A stretch of DNA of 64,000 bases from the NCBI GenBank assembly GCA_021736985.1, contig JAIPEW010000013.1, positions 1-64,000 on the forward strand, written 5' to 3'. The notes beneath the pieces are model-generated. The model did not search any database. It was not told the origin of the DNA and saw nothing but the letters and a program-made list of their open reading frames with translations. Origin of the DNA: Clostridiales bacterium (GTDB taxonomy: Bacteria > Bacillota > Desulfotomaculia > Desulfotomaculales > VENG01). The position numbers and the translations under genes are program-made. Positions 1 through 9,203 of the stretch are shown in pieces (position 1 is the stretch's first letter; each line of letters opens with the position of its first letter).

Positions 1-130
1 CAAGCTCCCCCTTCGGCTTCCTTCAGACCCCACCGTTGGCCAGTGGCGCCCTTGCCTACGGGTTGTCTTCCCGCTGGTTAGGTGACATGGGTTTCTTTCA
101 ACCCACCGGCTCGGCAAACATGCCGGGCAA
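1..130 (-). mobile_element. possible 5' part of a group II intron, running off the left edge
   Basis: The first 130 bases are much more GC-rich and hairpin-rich than the neighbouring betaine operon and hold no convincing gene. Read on the minus strand they start near a GCCCGGCATG motif, continue through a GGGTTGAAAGAAACCC hairpin and an ACCTAACCAGCGGGAAG stretch, and end with GGGGTCTGAAGGAAGC. This style of sequence is reminiscent of the 5' domain I of bacterial group II introns. No reverse-transcriptase reading frame is visible because the rest would lie left of the window. Other repeated structured RNAs or an IS end are alternatives. The identification is from memory of such elements and is weak. 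Confidence 0.35.
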
Positions 131-132
131 AC

Positions 133-160
133 AAAAAAAAGAGCAGCACCTGCTGCTCTT
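133..160 (-). terminator. rho-independent terminator of the opuA operon
   Basis: On the minus strand an eight-base GAGCAGCA/TGCTGCTC stem with a very short loop is followed by a run of eight T (positions 140 to 133). It lies about 20 bases beyond the opuAC stop codon and closes the three-gene minus-strand operon. Confidence 0.85.
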
Positions 161-179
161 TAAAAGTTAAATATTATTT

Positions 180-1085
180 TTATTCTACGCTAGTCCACTC
201 GGAAACCAGGTCCTGGTGGTTTTCAATCCAATTTTGTGCTGCTTTAGTAGGTTTCATTCCATCATGCACTTCTAACATAACTTGCTGCATATGCTTGGGC
301 TCCCAGAAGAAGTTGTCCATAATTTGGGCAGCTTCGGGGAAGTCTTCTTTAAAGCCCTGGCGTACTATTGTAGATACGTGTTCTTCATCGCCGTAAACAT
401 TTTTGGGATCCTTGAGGTATTTAAGGTCAAACTTGGCGAATTTCCAGTGCGGAGTCCAACCTGTTACAACTTCCCATTCATCGTTATCAATAGCTCTCTT
501 TAAGGAAGCTGCCATAGCGGCACTACTGCTTGCCTGCAGTGACAAATCAAGGCCGTATTCTTCAATAGCTTCTTCAGTATTCTGCATGACACCGGCACCA
601 GACTCGATACCAGTAATTTTGCCGTCAAACTTGTCTTTTACATCATTCAATTCAGCAATGGAATCGATTTCTACATATTTAGGTACAACCAAACCTATCT
701 TACAGTGTTTAATACTGGGACCCAAGTTTACAACATCGCCCTGGAATTTATCCCAGTAATTTTTTTGTGTAGCTGGCAACCATGCTGAACACATGCCGTC
801 GATATCGCCTTCAGCTACGCCGGTCCAGAGTACGCCTGCATCTACTCCAGTCATTTCAACATCATAACCCTCTTGTTTAAGTACTTCTGCTAAAACATTG
901 GTACTTGCAACTTCAGATTCCCATTCTACATACCCTAACTTAATTGTACCTTTTGCTTCTTGTTGTTCTGTTCCATTTTCTTGCCCTTCATTTTCCTGGG
1001 CATCCTGGCCGCCGCATCCGAATAGAGCGATACTCAGCATGGCCATGATCCCTATAAGGGCAACTACTTTTAGCATCCGCTTCAT
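180..1085 (-). CDS. opuAC: glycine betaine/proline-type ABC transporter substrate-binding lipoprotein
   Basis: Extracellular solute receptor of a quaternary-amine (glycine betaine/carnitine/choline) ABC importer. The N-terminus is a lipoprotein signal peptide: basic start, hydrophobic stretch, then lipobox Leu-Phe-Gly-Cys with Cys24, followed by an acidic/Gln-rich linker. The mature part has the OpuAC/ProX-type fold signatures (GYVEWESEVAST near the start, several Trp residues that normally form the aromatic cage). ATG at 1085 is preferred over the in-frame GTG at 1091 because GGAGGAG lies about 10 bases upstream of the ATG. It is last in a minus-strand operon with the ATPase and permease. 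The substrate is inferred from the family, not proven. Confidence 0.9.
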   Translation of the reverse strand: MKRMLKVVALIGIMAMLSIALFGCGGQDAQENEGQENGTEQQEAKGTIKLGYVEWESEVASTNVLAEVLKQEGYDVEMTGVDAGVLWTGVAEGDIDGMCSAWLPATQKNYWDKFQGDVVNLGPSIKHCKIGLVVPKYVEIDSIAELNDVKDKFDGKITGIESGAGVMQNTEEAIEEYGLDLSLQASSSAAMAASLKRAIDNDEWEVVTGWTPHWKFAKFDLKYLKDPKNVYGDEEHVSTIVRQGFKEDFPEAAQIMDNFFWEPKHMQQVMLEVHDGMKPTKAAQNWIENHQDLVSEWTSVE

Positions 1086-1123
1086 GAGCACATCTCCTCC
1101 TTTTCACTACATACTATAATATA

Positions 1124-1966
1124 TTATATTTTGGCCTTTCGTCTTTCTGTAATACTTTGAGTAATGCGGTCTAAGATCATTGCCGTGATAACGATGGCCA
1201 AACCTCCTTCAAAACCCATACCAACGTCTAGCCGCTGGATACCGCGAAGTACTATTGCACCCAGCCCGCCGGCACCAATCATGGCTGAAATAACAACCAT
1301 GGAAAGTGATAACATTATAACCTGGTTAACGCCAGCCATAATGGTAGGCAAAGCTACGGGTAGCTGAACTTTGACTAATTTCTGTCCAGGTGTTGAACCA
1401 AATGCATCAGCAGCTTCTACCAGTTCTTCCGGTACCTGGCGTATTCCCAAGCCAGTAAGCCTGATAGCCGGGGGCATGGCAAAAATAATAGTAGCAATTA
1501 ACCCGGGTACGTTACCAACGCCAAAGAAGAATACTGCCGGTATTAAATAAACAAAAGGCGGCATGGTCTGCATAAAGTCCATTATTGGCATAACTATCTG
1601 ATGTATAACATCACTGCGAGCAGAGAGTATTCCCAAGGGAATTCCTACTAATAATGCAAGCAGGGTAGCAGATATTACCAGTGAAAATGTTTCTACTGAA
1701 GGAGCCCAGAGTTGTAAGTTATAGGCTAGCAGCAACCCCAGGGCTGTGCCAATAGCAGTCTTTTTGTTGGCAATAAACCAAACCAGGATTAAACTGATAA
1801 TTATTGCAACCAGTGGATGAAAAAACATAATTGATGATACTAAAGCACTGACCAGAAAATCTATAATTACAGATAAGGCATCAAAAATAATGCTTAGATT
1901 TGATGTCGCCCACTCTACAATTGTTTCAATTAAGTCACCAATAGGTATTTTAGGTATTACTGGCAT
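1124..1966 (-). CDS. opuAB: glycine betaine/proline ABC transporter permease
   Basis: Inner-membrane permease of the OpuAB/ProW family, 280 residues. After a short N-terminal segment there are several hydrophobic helices, and the central cytoplasmic loop carries the EAA-type coupling motif (EELVEAADAFGSTPGQ) that docks on the ATPase. The start codon directly abuts the opuAA stop codon, so the two are translationally coupled. The length is typical of the family. It forms the transmembrane channel for the OpuAA/OpuAC proteins encoded on either side. Confidence 0.92.
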   Translation of the reverse strand: MPVIPKIPIGDLIETIVEWATSNLSIIFDALSVIIDFLVSALVSSIMFFHPLVAIIISLILVWFIANKKTAIGTALGLLLAYNLQLWAPSVETFSLVISATLLALLVGIPLGILSARSDVIHQIVMPIMDFMQTMPPFVYLIPAVFFFGVGNVPGLIATIIFAMPPAIRLTGLGIRQVPEELVEAADAFGSTPGQKLVKVQLPVALPTIMAGVNQVIMLSLSMVVISAMIGAGGLGAIVLRGIQRLDVGMGFEGGLAIVITAMILDRITQSITERRKAKI

Positions 1967-3238
1967 TTATTCATTATCCCCCTTTACCATGCCGGCTAGT
2001 ACGGCTCCTCTTACGATAATTCCTCTTAAGACATTGTTTTCGTCAGTTACAACTGCTGGATATTTAGATTCGGCTATAATAGGAATAAGTTCATTTAACG
2101 GGGTGTCCTGAGCAACTTTAGGAATGTCTTTTATAATAATATCTGTAATACTGTCTTTATTATTGTCTGCAGCTGATAATGCGTCTTCAGCTGTAAGCAT
2201 TCCTTCTAGTTTACGATCTTTACTTATTACAAATATGCTTGAAATGCCCTGTTCTCTCATGCGGCGCAGGGCAAGCCGGGGCCCGTCTTTAGGAGTTATG
2301 GTAGCACTGGGCGTTTTCATAACGCCTTCGGCAGTACGTATTCTAGAAATATCTACATCTTCAACAAATTTTTCAACATAGTCGTTTGCCGGGTTAGTCA
2401 ATATTTCTTCGGCAGTACCGGTCTGTACAATTACCCCGTCTTTCATCAGTGCTATGCGATCTCCTACTTTTAAAGATTCGTCAAGATCGTGAGTAACAAA
2501 AACAATAGTTTTGTTCAATTTTGCTTGCAAAGAAAGCAATTCATCCTGCATTTCCTTGCGAATCAGTGGGTCTAATGCACTAAAAGGTTCATCCATCAGA
2601 AGGATGTCGGGGTCGCTGGCGAGGGCGCGGGCAAGTCCCACACGCTGCTGCATACCACCGCTTAATTTAGCCGGGTAGCTGTCTCCCCATCCCTTAAGAC
2701 CTACAACGTCAAGTACTTTAGCTGCAGATTCACGCCTTTCTGATTGCTCAATACCCTGTACTTCTAACCCGTAAGCTACATTATCAAGAACTGTCTTGTG
2801 AGGAAACAGGCCAAACCTCTGGAAAACCATTCCCAGCTTTTTTCTTCTTAGTTCTCTTAGCTGCTCCTGGTTCATGTCTAGCACATTATCGCTATCAATA
2901 AGTACTTGTCCTTTGGTAGGGTCAATTAACCTGTTTAGACAGCGGAGCAAAGTGGATTTCCCACTTCCTGAAAGCCCCATGAGTACAAATGTTTCTCCGG
3001 CTTCAACTTCTAAACTTACTCCGTTAACACCAATAGTCTGCCTTGATTTTTCTAATATTTCTTCTTTGCTATAACCTTGTTCCATCATTTCAAAAGCTTT
3101 TTCAGGATGATCACCGAAAATCTTATATAGTTCTTCTACTTTTAATTTTGACACTTTGCTCTCACTTCTCCCGTTCTTATTGTTATTTACCGAATTATTA
3201 TTTCCTGTCGTTTCATCAGTTATGTTTGATGAATCCAT
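1967..3238 (-). CDS. opuAA: glycine betaine/proline ABC transporter ATP-binding protein with CBS domains
   Basis: ATPase of the importer, 423 residues. Walker [10 protein letters not shown] lies at about 88-96, the ABC signature LSGGMQQRV at about 192-200 and Walker B ILLMDEP at about 212-218. The C-terminal 120 residues form a tandem CBS pair, which in OpuA systems senses ionic strength or nucleotides and gates transport under osmotic stress. The first 30 residues are an Asn/Ser-rich extension absent from the usual family members; an in-frame internal start is possible but has no better RBS. First gene of the operon. Confidence 0.93.
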   Translation of the reverse strand: MDSSNITDETTGNNNSVNNNKNGRSESKVSKLKVEELYKIFGDHPEKAFEMMEQGYSKEEILEKSRQTIGVNGVSLEVEAGETFVLMGLSGSGKSTLLRCLNRLIDPTKGQVLIDSDNVLDMNQEQLRELRRKKLGMVFQRFGLFPHKTVLDNVAYGLEVQGIEQSERRESAAKVLDVVGLKGWGDSYPAKLSGGMQQRVGLARALASDPDILLMDEPFSALDPLIRKEMQDELLSLQAKLNKTIVFVTHDLDESLKVGDRIALMKDGVIVQTGTAEEILTNPANDYVEKFVEDVDISRIRTAEGVMKTPSATITPKDGPRLALRRMREQGISSIFVISKDRKLEGMLTAEDALSAADNNKDSITDIIIKDIPKVAQDTPLNELIPIIAESKYPAVVTDENNVLRGIIVRGAVLAGMVKGDNE

Positions 3239-3532
3239 AATAAAATAAAAAGAGTCACTCCTTTCTTTTGCGTCAAAAGTTTAGCCTGCAACTTGGGCAA
3301 AAGAATAGATTTGGCGCAATATGCAAAAAAAAATAATAAACTTAAGAAATGGCAAATGAATTGTAAATTATCATTATCTTTTATTATTTTAGCAAAAGAA
3401 ATATAAGGTTGTCTAGGTAAATTAAAGACTGAAATCTTATTATAACTTGTAATAACACCTTTGTAAACTGCTGTACAGCTTATATTGACACTATTCTTAT
3501 TTATGCATATAATAAATTTAAAATTTAATTAA
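3239..3532. other. divergent AT-rich intergenic region between opuA and the rib operon
   Basis: No gene is visible in these ~290 bases. It contains the opuAA Shine-Dalgarno (GAAAGGAGTGA on the minus strand) and, at its right end, the rib promoter listed separately. The region must also hold the opuA promoter; I could not identify a convincing -35/-10 pair for it. Confidence 0.6.
3485..3513 (+). promoter_or_regulatory. sigma-A-type promoter of the riboflavin operon
   Basis: A perfect -35 TTGACA (3485-3490), a 17-base spacer and a perfect -10 TATAAT (3508-3513) lie just upstream of the FMN riboswitch. Transcription would begin around 3520, immediately before the aptamer. Confidence 0.9.
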
Positions 3533-3656
3533 ACCTTCGGGGATGGGTGAAATTCCTGACCGGCGGTAAGGCTGTAATAAGTCAAGCCCGCGAGCCTGCA
3601 TGGTTGATCCGGTGAAAGTCCGGGGCCGACAGTTAAAGTCTGGAGGGGAGAAGGTT
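3533..3656 (+). promoter_or_regulatory. FMN riboswitch (RFN element)
   Basis: All conserved RFN blocks are present in order: CCTTCGGGGATGGGTGAAATTCC, GACCGGCGGT, AGCCCGCGAGC, TGATCCGGTGAAAGTCCGGGGCCGACAGT, and the closing GAGAAGG that pairs with the opening CCTTC (P1). It controls ribD-ribE-ribBA-ribH downstream and represses on binding FMN. A hairpin at 3703-3723 is the likely expression platform. Confidence 0.97.
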
Positions 3657-3702
3657 TTATACGGGTATACTGTTGTGTGTTGTATGCCTGTGACTAAGTT
3701 TG

Positions 3703-3733
3703 CCCTGAAGGATAGCTTCAGGGTATTAATTAT
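3703..3733 (+). terminator. hairpin downstream of the FMN aptamer (putative expression-platform terminator)
   Basis: CCCTGAAG (3703-3710) pairs with CTTCAGGG (3716-3723) and is followed by a moderately T-rich stretch. Its position between the aptamer and ribD suggests it is the conditional terminator of the FMN riboswitch, though the T-tract is imperfect. Confidence 0.6.
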
Positions 3734-3748
3734 TTTGGTGGGATTATT

Positions 3749-4846
3749 ATGGATAGATATTTTATGCAGTTAGCACTAAAACTTGCATCAAAAGCAATTG
3801 GTAAAACAAGTCCTAACCCGTTAGTTGGAGCGGTTTTAGTACAGAATAAAAAAATTGTTGGTAAAGGTTTTCATGCCCGTGCCGGCACATCACATGCTGA
3901 AATTATTGCTTTGACAGAGGCCGGTGAAAATGCTCGCGGTGCGACTCTTTATGTTACTCTTGAACCGTGCTGCCATCACGGTAAAACAGGACCATGTACA
4001 AAGGCAATTATTAAGGCAGGAGTAGGGCGTGTAGTAGTAGCCGCTAAGGACCCTAATCCTCTTGTTTCTGGCAAGGGAATAAAGGAAATGAGAGATGCAG
4101 GTATTGAAGTTGAAACAGGTATAATGGAAAAAGAATCAATAAAGCTTAATGAAGTGTTTAATAAGTATATTACTTCTAAAATTCCATTTATAGTGGCCAA
4201 AGCTGCCATGAGCCTGGATGGAAAAATAGCTACTTCTAGCGGTCAGTCACAGTGGATTACCGGGGAAGATGCCCGGCAAAATGCTCACTATTTAAGGAAT
4301 TGTTATGATGCCATTTTAGTAGGTATTGGAACTGTTTTAAGTGATAATCCATCTTTAACTGTACGACTGGGCAGTGGTGAAGGACGTGACCCGGTTAGGG
4401 TGGTGCTGGATAGTAAGGCGCGTACTCCACCTTCTTGTAAAATGCTTAACCAGGTATCTTCTGCATCTACATATATAGCAGTAACTGAAAATGCGGACCA
4501 GGAAAACATTAAAAAATTGAGTGATGTAGGTGCCAAAGTGATAACTTTTACCAGCAGTGAAAAGGGTGAGGTTGATTTAAATGCCCTGCTTGCATTTTTA
4601 GGAAAAAAAGAAATAACCAGTGTATTGGTTGAAGGTGGAGCCATGGTTCATGGCTCGTTTATAAAAGAAAAACTAGTGGATAAAGTAGTATGGTATATTG
4701 CTCCGCTGCTTATTGGCGGAGAGAATGCTCCAGGTCCGGTTGGAGGTAGTGGATACCAGGGACTTCAAAATGCATTAAGGCTGTACGACATGAAATTTGA
4801 ACGCTGTGGTATGGATTTTATTGTAAAAGGATATCCCCAGAAATAA
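3749..4846 (+). CDS. ribD: bifunctional diaminohydroxyphosphoribosylaminopyrimidine deaminase / 5-amino-6-(5-phosphoribosylamino)uracil reductase
   Basis: Catalyses the second and third steps of riboflavin synthesis from GTP. The N-terminal cytidine-deaminase-like domain carries the zinc motif His-Ala-Glu at 49-51 and Pro-Cys-Cys...Cys at about 73-83. The C-terminal dihydrofolate-reductase-like domain begins near residue 145 (KAAMSLDGKIAT). Length 365 residues is normal. First gene of the rib operon, 92 bases after the FMN riboswitch, with GGTGGG just upstream of the ATG. Confidence 0.97.
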   Translation: MDRYFMQLALKLASKAIGKTSPNPLVGAVLVQNKKIVGKGFHARAGTSHAEIIALTEAGENARGATLYVTLEPCCHHGKTGPCTKAIIKAGVGRVVVAAKDPNPLVSGKGIKEMRDAGIEVETGIMEKESIKLNEVFNKYITSKIPFIVAKAAMSLDGKIATSSGQSQWITGEDARQNAHYLRNCYDAILVGIGTVLSDNPSLTVRLGSGEGRDPVRVVLDSKARTPPSCKMLNQVSSASTYIAVTENADQENIKKLSDVGAKVITFTSSEKGEVDLNALLAFLGKKEITSVLVEGGAMVHGSFIKEKLVDKVVWYIAPLLIGGENAPGPVGGSGYQGLQNALRLYDMKFERCGMDFIVKGYPQK

Positions 4847-4873
4847 TTCTATAATTGAACCGGGGTGGAAGGA

Positions 4874-5530
4874 ATGTTTACGGGATTAGTTGAAAAACTA
4901 GGTACAGTGCGTTTTATAAGTAAAGGGGCGGACTCTGCCCGTTTAACTATAGAGGCCGGGGAGTTTTTAAAAGATCTTAAAATAGGAGATAGCGTAGCAG
5001 TTAATGGTGTATGCCTTACTGCTTCTGCTTGTGAAAAAGCATTTTTTGATGCTGATGTTATGACTGAAACGTTATCTAAGTCCAACCTGGGAAAATTAAA
5101 GGTTGGAGACCCTGTAAATCTTGAGAAGGCACTCCGTATTGGCGATAGGTTAGGAGGACACCTGGTAAGCGGCCATATTGACGGGGTGGGAAATATTCTA
5201 CAAAAAAAGGAATATGATATATCTATATTGTTAACTATATCTGCCGGTAGTGAAGTGATGAAATATATTATTAGTAAAGGTTCAGTAGCTGTAGATGGGA
5301 CGAGTCTAACTGTAGTGGATTTTGCAGAAAACAATTTTATCATATCCATTATTCCACATACTTCCAGTGCTACTATACTGGGCAAAAAAAGTGAAGGCGA
5401 CTCAGTAAACCTGGAAGGGGACTTAATTGGTAAATATATTGAACGCTTGTTAGGTTACAGGGAAGAAAATAAATACCAGGGTAATTCCGGTGTTACAATG
5501 CAAGCATTACTGGAAAATGGTTTTTTATAA
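4874..5530 (+). CDS. ribE: riboflavin synthase alpha chain
   Basis: Dismutates two 6,7-dimethyl-8-ribityllumazine molecules to riboflavin. Begins with the classic MFTGLVE motif, which is why the ATG at 4874 is chosen over the in-frame GTG at 4865. Two tandem lumazine-binding barrels are visible; the motif GDSVAVNGVCLT in the first repeat is matched by KGSVAVDGTSLTV in the second. 218 residues, typical. Lies 27 bases after ribD in the same operon. Confidence 0.96.
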   Translation: MFTGLVEKLGTVRFISKGADSARLTIEAGEFLKDLKIGDSVAVNGVCLTASACEKAFFDADVMTETLSKSNLGKLKVGDPVNLEKALRIGDRLGGHLVSGHIDGVGNILQKKEYDISILLTISAGSEVMKYIISKGSVAVDGTSLTVVDFAENNFIISIIPHTSSATILGKKSEGDSVNLEGDLIGKYIERLLGYREENKYQGNSGVTMQALLENGFL

Positions 5531-5555
5531 GAAAATCAGAGGGGATGAGTAATGT

Positions 5556-6779
5556 ATGGGCACAGTGAAATTTAATTCAATTAATGAAGCCATAGAAGAT
5601 ATTAAAGAGGGAAAAATGGTAGTTGTTGTTGATGATGAGGACCGCGAAAATGAAGGCGATTTAGTGATGGCTGCCGAGAAGGTGACCCCGGAAGCAGTGA
5701 ATTTTATGGCTACTTACGGGCGGGGGTTAATTTGTGTGCCCATGGTAGGAGATCGCCTTGATGCATTAGAGTTACCGGCAATGGTAAGCAAAAACTCAGA
5801 TTCATATGCTACAGCATTTACAGTGTCTGTTGATCATAAAGATACGACAACGGGTATTTCTGCTTATGAAAGATCCGCTACCGTCAAGGCTTTGCTCGAC
5901 CCGAGTACAACCCCGGAAGATTTAAATCGCCCGGGCCATACGTTTCCTCTGCGGGCCAAGGAAGGCGGAATATTGCGGCGAGCCGGTCATACTGAAGCAG
6001 CGGTAGATCTTGCAAAATTAGCCTGTTCTTATCCGGCAGGTGTTATTTGTGAAATAATGAAGGAAGATGGAACTATGGCCCGGGTTCCTGAACTCCTGGA
6101 GTTTTGCAGTAATCACCAGTTAAAAATAATCACCATAGCTGATCTTATTGAATACAGGCGGCATACGGAAAAGTTAATAAGAAATGTTGATTCTGCTAAC
6201 TTGCCTACAAAGTACGGGGATTTTACTGCAATAGCTTATGAAAGTATTCTTGATAATAAAGGGCATTTAGCCCTGGTCAAAGGCGATCTTTCTTCCTCAG
6301 AAGCTCCGCTTGTCAGGGTGCACTCAGAGTGTTTGACCGGAGATGTACTTGGCTCCCTGCGCTGTGACTGTGGAGATCAGCTCAAAACTGCACTTAAAAT
6401 GATCGAAGAAGATGGTGTGGGCGTACTGCTCTATATGCGCCAGGAAGGCAGGGGGATCGGCCTTTTAAATAAAATAAGAGCATATAAATTGCAAGACGAG
6501 GGTAAAGACACCGTAGAGGCCAATGAATTATTAGGTTTTCCAGAAGATTTGAGGGATTATGGTATTGGTGCCCAGATTCTTGCCGACCTGGGGTTAAAAA
6601 AAATACGTTTAATGACTAATAATCCCCGGAAAATCGCCGGACTTGAAGGGCACGGGCTGGAAGTTGTATGTAGGGTGCCTATAGAAATTCGTCCCGGAGA
6701 GAAAAATCGATTTTATCTAACCACAAAGAAAAAGAAAATGGGACACCTGTTATCTATGGCAGAAAAAAATTCTAAGTAG
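5556..6779 (+). CDS. ribBA: bifunctional 3,4-dihydroxy-2-butanone-4-phosphate synthase / GTP cyclohydrolase II
   Basis: Supplies both precursors of lumazine. The N-terminal DHBP synthase half has the acidic metal-binding motif [10 protein letters not shown] near residues 24-33 and the [10 protein letters not shown] signature. The C-terminal GTP cyclohydrolase II half has the zinc cysteines of [18 protein letters not shown] and the [12 protein letters not shown] motif. 407 residues, both domains intact. Third gene of the rib operon. Confidence 0.97.
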   Translation: MGTVKFNSINEAIEDIKEGKMVVVVDDEDRENEGDLVMAAEKVTPEAVNFMATYGRGLICVPMVGDRLDALELPAMVSKNSDSYATAFTVSVDHKDTTTGISAYERSATVKALLDPSTTPEDLNRPGHTFPLRAKEGGILRRAGHTEAAVDLAKLACSYPAGVICEIMKEDGTMARVPELLEFCSNHQLKIITIADLIEYRRHTEKLIRNVDSANLPTKYGDFTAIAYESILDNKGHLALVKGDLSSSEAPLVRVHSECLTGDVLGSLRCDCGDQLKTALKMIEEDGVGVLLYMRQEGRGIGLLNKIRAYKLQDEGKDTVEANELLGFPEDLRDYGIGAQILADLGLKKIRLMTNNPRKIAGLEGHGLEVVCRVPIEIRPGEKNRFYLTTKKKKMGHLLSMAEKNSK

Positions 6780-6793
6780 GGAGGCATGTAAGT

Positions 6794-7270
6794 TTGCCAA
6801 AAATTTTTGAAGGACACCTGGTAGGAGAAGGGCTTAAATTAGGTATGGTTGTGGGCAGGTTTAATGAATTTATCACGAATAAATTATTAAGTGGTGCTAT
6901 GGATTCTTTAAAGCGTCACGGCGTCGATGAAGAGGGTGTTGAGGTTGCCTGGGTGCCAGGAGGGTTTGAAATTCCCCTGGTGGCTAAAAAAATGGCTCAA
7001 ACTGAGAAATATGATGCAGTTATCTGCCTTGGTGCCGTGATCAGAGGATCAACTCCGCACTTTAATTATGTAGCAGCAGAAGTTTCCAAGGGTGTTGCTA
7101 AGGCAAGTACAGATACTGGTATTCCCGTGGTATTTGGAATTATAACTGCTGATACTATTGAACAAGCAGTGGAAAGGGCCGGGACAAAATCCGGTAATAA
7201 AGGATGGGATGCTGCAGTTACGGCAATTGAGATGGCTAATTTAATGTGCACGATTAATGAGCAAAATTAA
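6794..7270 (+). CDS. ribH: 6,7-dimethyl-8-ribityllumazine synthase
   Basis: Condenses the ribityl pyrimidine and DHBP to lumazine. Signatures include GRFNEFIT, the substrate-binding VPGGFEIPL and [14 protein letters not shown]. It starts with TTG, preceded by a GGGAGG Shine-Dalgarno. 158 residues, normal length. Ends the four-gene rib operon. Confidence 0.96.
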   Translation: MPKIFEGHLVGEGLKLGMVVGRFNEFITNKLLSGAMDSLKRHGVDEEGVEVAWVPGGFEIPLVAKKMAQTEKYDAVICLGAVIRGSTPHFNYVAAEVSKGVAKASTDTGIPVVFGIITADTIEQAVERAGTKSGNKGWDAAVTAIEMANLMCTINEQN

Positions 7271-7323
7271 TATATTTCTATAAGGCCAGGTTCAGTAAAA
7301 GCCTGGGAGGAAAGGAGATTGTA

Positions 7324-8364
7324 ATGTCTCAATATAAAAATATTCAAAGCATTACTGAAGTAAAAAATTACACTCCTTCTAAAGAGCGACTTTTTTCAGC
7401 TGATAACAGTGAAATAACCAGCGGGTGGACTACAGATATATATTTTATAAAAAGTCGTGAAATATTAAGGAATGAGAATTTAGCGCAAGCCGAAGTTGCG
7501 GCGGAAATTTTTCCAGGCAGGGCCGGTGTTATGGCCGGAACGCAGGAAGTAAAGAACTTACTAGGAGACCTGCCTGTTGATGTCCGGGCCCTGGAAGAAG
7601 GCGAACATTTTGACAGTAAAGAAGTAGTTATGCAGATTAGCGGGTCTTATGATTACTTCAGCATTTATGAGACGGCATTTCTAGGGATTTTAGCCAGTTC
7701 AAGCGGCTGGGCGACTGCAGCAAATCAATGCAAGAATTCAGCTGGAGATAAGTCTGTAGTCTGTTTTGGTGCCCGCCATGTTCATCCTGCTGTTGCTCCA
7801 GTCATGGAGAGGAGTGCTATAATAGGCGGTGCTGATGGTGCTAGCTGTATATTAGGCGCCAAGTTGGCCGGTAGAGAGCCCATGGGAACTATTCCACATG
7901 CCGTTATGCTTGTTGTTGGGGATACCCTGAAGGCGGCAGAAGTCTATTCTGAAATAATGCCCCCGGAATCACCGGTTATTATGCTGGTAGATACTTTTAA
8001 AGATGAAGCAGAAGAATCTTTACGGTTAGGTGAATCGCTAAAAGAAAGGCTTGAAGGAGTAAGGTTGGATACAGCAAGTGAGCGGGGCGGTGTTACCCCG
8101 GGTCTTGTTAAGGAAATAAGGGGACGGTTGGACCTGGCAGGACTTAGTCACGTGCAAATATTTGTATCAGGCGGGGTAAATCCTGAGCGTATGCCGGGAT
8201 TAATAAAAGCCGGTGCTGACTCTTTTGGTGTGGGAAGTTACATATCAGCGGCTTCTCCTATAGATATGACCATGGATTTAAAAGAAGTGAACGGGCGTCC
8301 TGTTGCTAAACGTGGACGTATACCCGGGCAGACAAGAGCGCCCAGGCTTACAAGAATAATTTAA
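7324..8364 (+). CDS. nicotinate phosphoribosyltransferase family protein
   Basis: Type II phosphoribosyltransferase fold protein of the NAPRTase/NadC-like group, 346 residues. Visible family signatures are the GARHVHPAVAPVMERSA and GGADGAS motifs in the middle, DTASERGG with the catalytic Asp, and the phosphate-binding VSGGVNPE and GADSFGVGSY loops near the C-terminus. It probably makes nicotinate mononucleotide from nicotinate and PRPP in NAD salvage. RBS GGAGGAAAGGAG. It follows the rib operon by 53 bases without an obvious terminator, so FMN and NAD precursor genes may be co-transcribed. Confidence 0.88.
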   Translation: MSQYKNIQSITEVKNYTPSKERLFSADNSEITSGWTTDIYFIKSREILRNENLAQAEVAAEIFPGRAGVMAGTQEVKNLLGDLPVDVRALEEGEHFDSKEVVMQISGSYDYFSIYETAFLGILASSSGWATAANQCKNSAGDKSVVCFGARHVHPAVAPVMERSAIIGGADGASCILGAKLAGREPMGTIPHAVMLVVGDTLKAAEVYSEIMPPESPVIMLVDTFKDEAEESLRLGESLKERLEGVRLDTASERGGVTPGLVKEIRGRLDLAGLSHVQIFVSGGVNPERMPGLIKAGADSFGVGSYISAASPIDMTMDLKEVNGRPVAKRGRIPGQTRAPRLTRII

Positions 8365-8409
8365 CTTTGCTTTGTAAAAGTACATAAAATTAACAGTAAA
8401 TATAATACA

Positions 8410-8432
8410 AAAAACGGCTTTTAGCCGTTTTT
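8410..8432. terminator. bidirectional terminator between the phosphoribosyltransferase gene and rpmB
   Basis: AAAACGGCT and AGCCGTTTT pair around a three-base loop and are flanked by A and T runs on both sides, so the hairpin can end transcription of both convergent genes. Confidence 0.88.
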
Positions 8433-8452
8433 TAAACTTCCAGGGTATGTTG

Positions 8453-8644
8453 TTATATTGACCGTTTAACTTTGCCGCTGCGCAGGCAGCGAGTACATAC
8501 CAGAATTCTTTTAGGGGTACCGTTTATTATGGCTTTTACTTTTTGTAGATTAGGATTCCATTTACGCTTGGTGCGAATATGGGAATGGCTATACTGCATC
8601 CCGGTTTGAACACCTTTTCCACAGATAGCGCACTTTTTTGCCAT
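8453..8644 (-). CDS. rpmB: 50S ribosomal protein L28
   Basis: Small basic large-subunit protein, 63 residues, with MAKKCAICGKG at the N-terminus and the paired CxxC elements CAIC and CTRC of the zinc-binding L28 form. The start is placed at 8644 because of the family N-terminus and an AAAGGAGGTGT Shine-Dalgarno; an upstream extension has no support. Stands alone on the minus strand, as L28 often does next to recG-region genes. Confidence 0.97.
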   Translation of the reverse strand: MAKKCAICGKGVQTGMQYSHSHIRTKRKWNPNLQKVKAIINGTPKRILVCTRCLRSGKVKRSI

Positions 8645-9203
8645 TTTCAAACACCTCCTTTGCAATACATGCTAATTTTATCAAAACTCTTGACGTAGTG
8701 CAAGCAGTATATTCTTTAAATTACTTGCCGGGAAGTCCCTGTCTTAAAGAGATAACGAAGGGCGGGGATGAATGGCGGTTTTTATTTACAAAACATTTGT
8801 TCTAGCTTGGATTTATTGGTATAATATAACTATAATGCACTGTAGAAGAAGTCTGAGCGCAAGCTCAAGATTCTGCAGAATAGCCTGTCACGCAAACAGA
8901 AGGGTTTCAGGAACCGGGCCAAGATAAAGATAATCTTGCCCGCTTAGCACTAGAAAGTACGCAACCAGCGCAAGGTCTTCCACCATAAGATGCTGGATTC
9001 ATTGGTGTAGCAATGCGGCATAATTATAGCAGAAGATCTGCAAATACAGGCTTCTTAGTATAAAAAATTGTGCACCGGGACTGTGGTTAAATGCAGGGGA
9101 GTTTGGCTGCAAGAAGGGCCTATTATGAACCGGCGAACTCCTTCCTCAGCGAAGCGAAGAGAGGGGGGAGTCTACTGTATATCCGGTAGCAGGGTGATTA
9201 AAC
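8645..9203. other. intergenic region holding a decayed transposon between rpmB and recG
   Basis: Apart from the rpmB leader this ~560-base gap is occupied mainly by the tnpB relic described separately. A GC-rich block around 8734-8780 (GGGAAGTCCC and GGGCGGGGATGAATGG) looks like further debris of the same element. No intact gene. Confidence 0.6.
8838..9170 (+). pseudogene. remnant of an IS200/IS605-family tnpB (OrfB) gene
   Basis: Conceptual translation gives KLKILQNSLSRKQKGFRNRAK, then after stop codons KVRNQRKVFHHKM. This matches the order of the conserved TnpB helix (LRRLSRKQKGSxNRxKAR ... IxNQRxDFLHK) but is interrupted by several stops and lacks most of the protein, including the RuvC and zinc-finger parts. 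A GC-rich tail with GGCGAACTCCTTCCTCAGCGAAGC near 9140 may be the element's right end. No tnpA. It is a dead relic of RNA-guided nuclease-type transposon sequence. Confidence 0.72.

Noticed and set aside
82-396. 104-codon plus-strand ORF near the left edge
   Set aside because: It runs antisense through opuAC and the structured left-edge element, and its translation shows no protein-like pattern.
4849-5385. 178-codon minus-strand ORF over ribE
   Set aside because: Antisense to riboflavin synthase, whose identity is certain.
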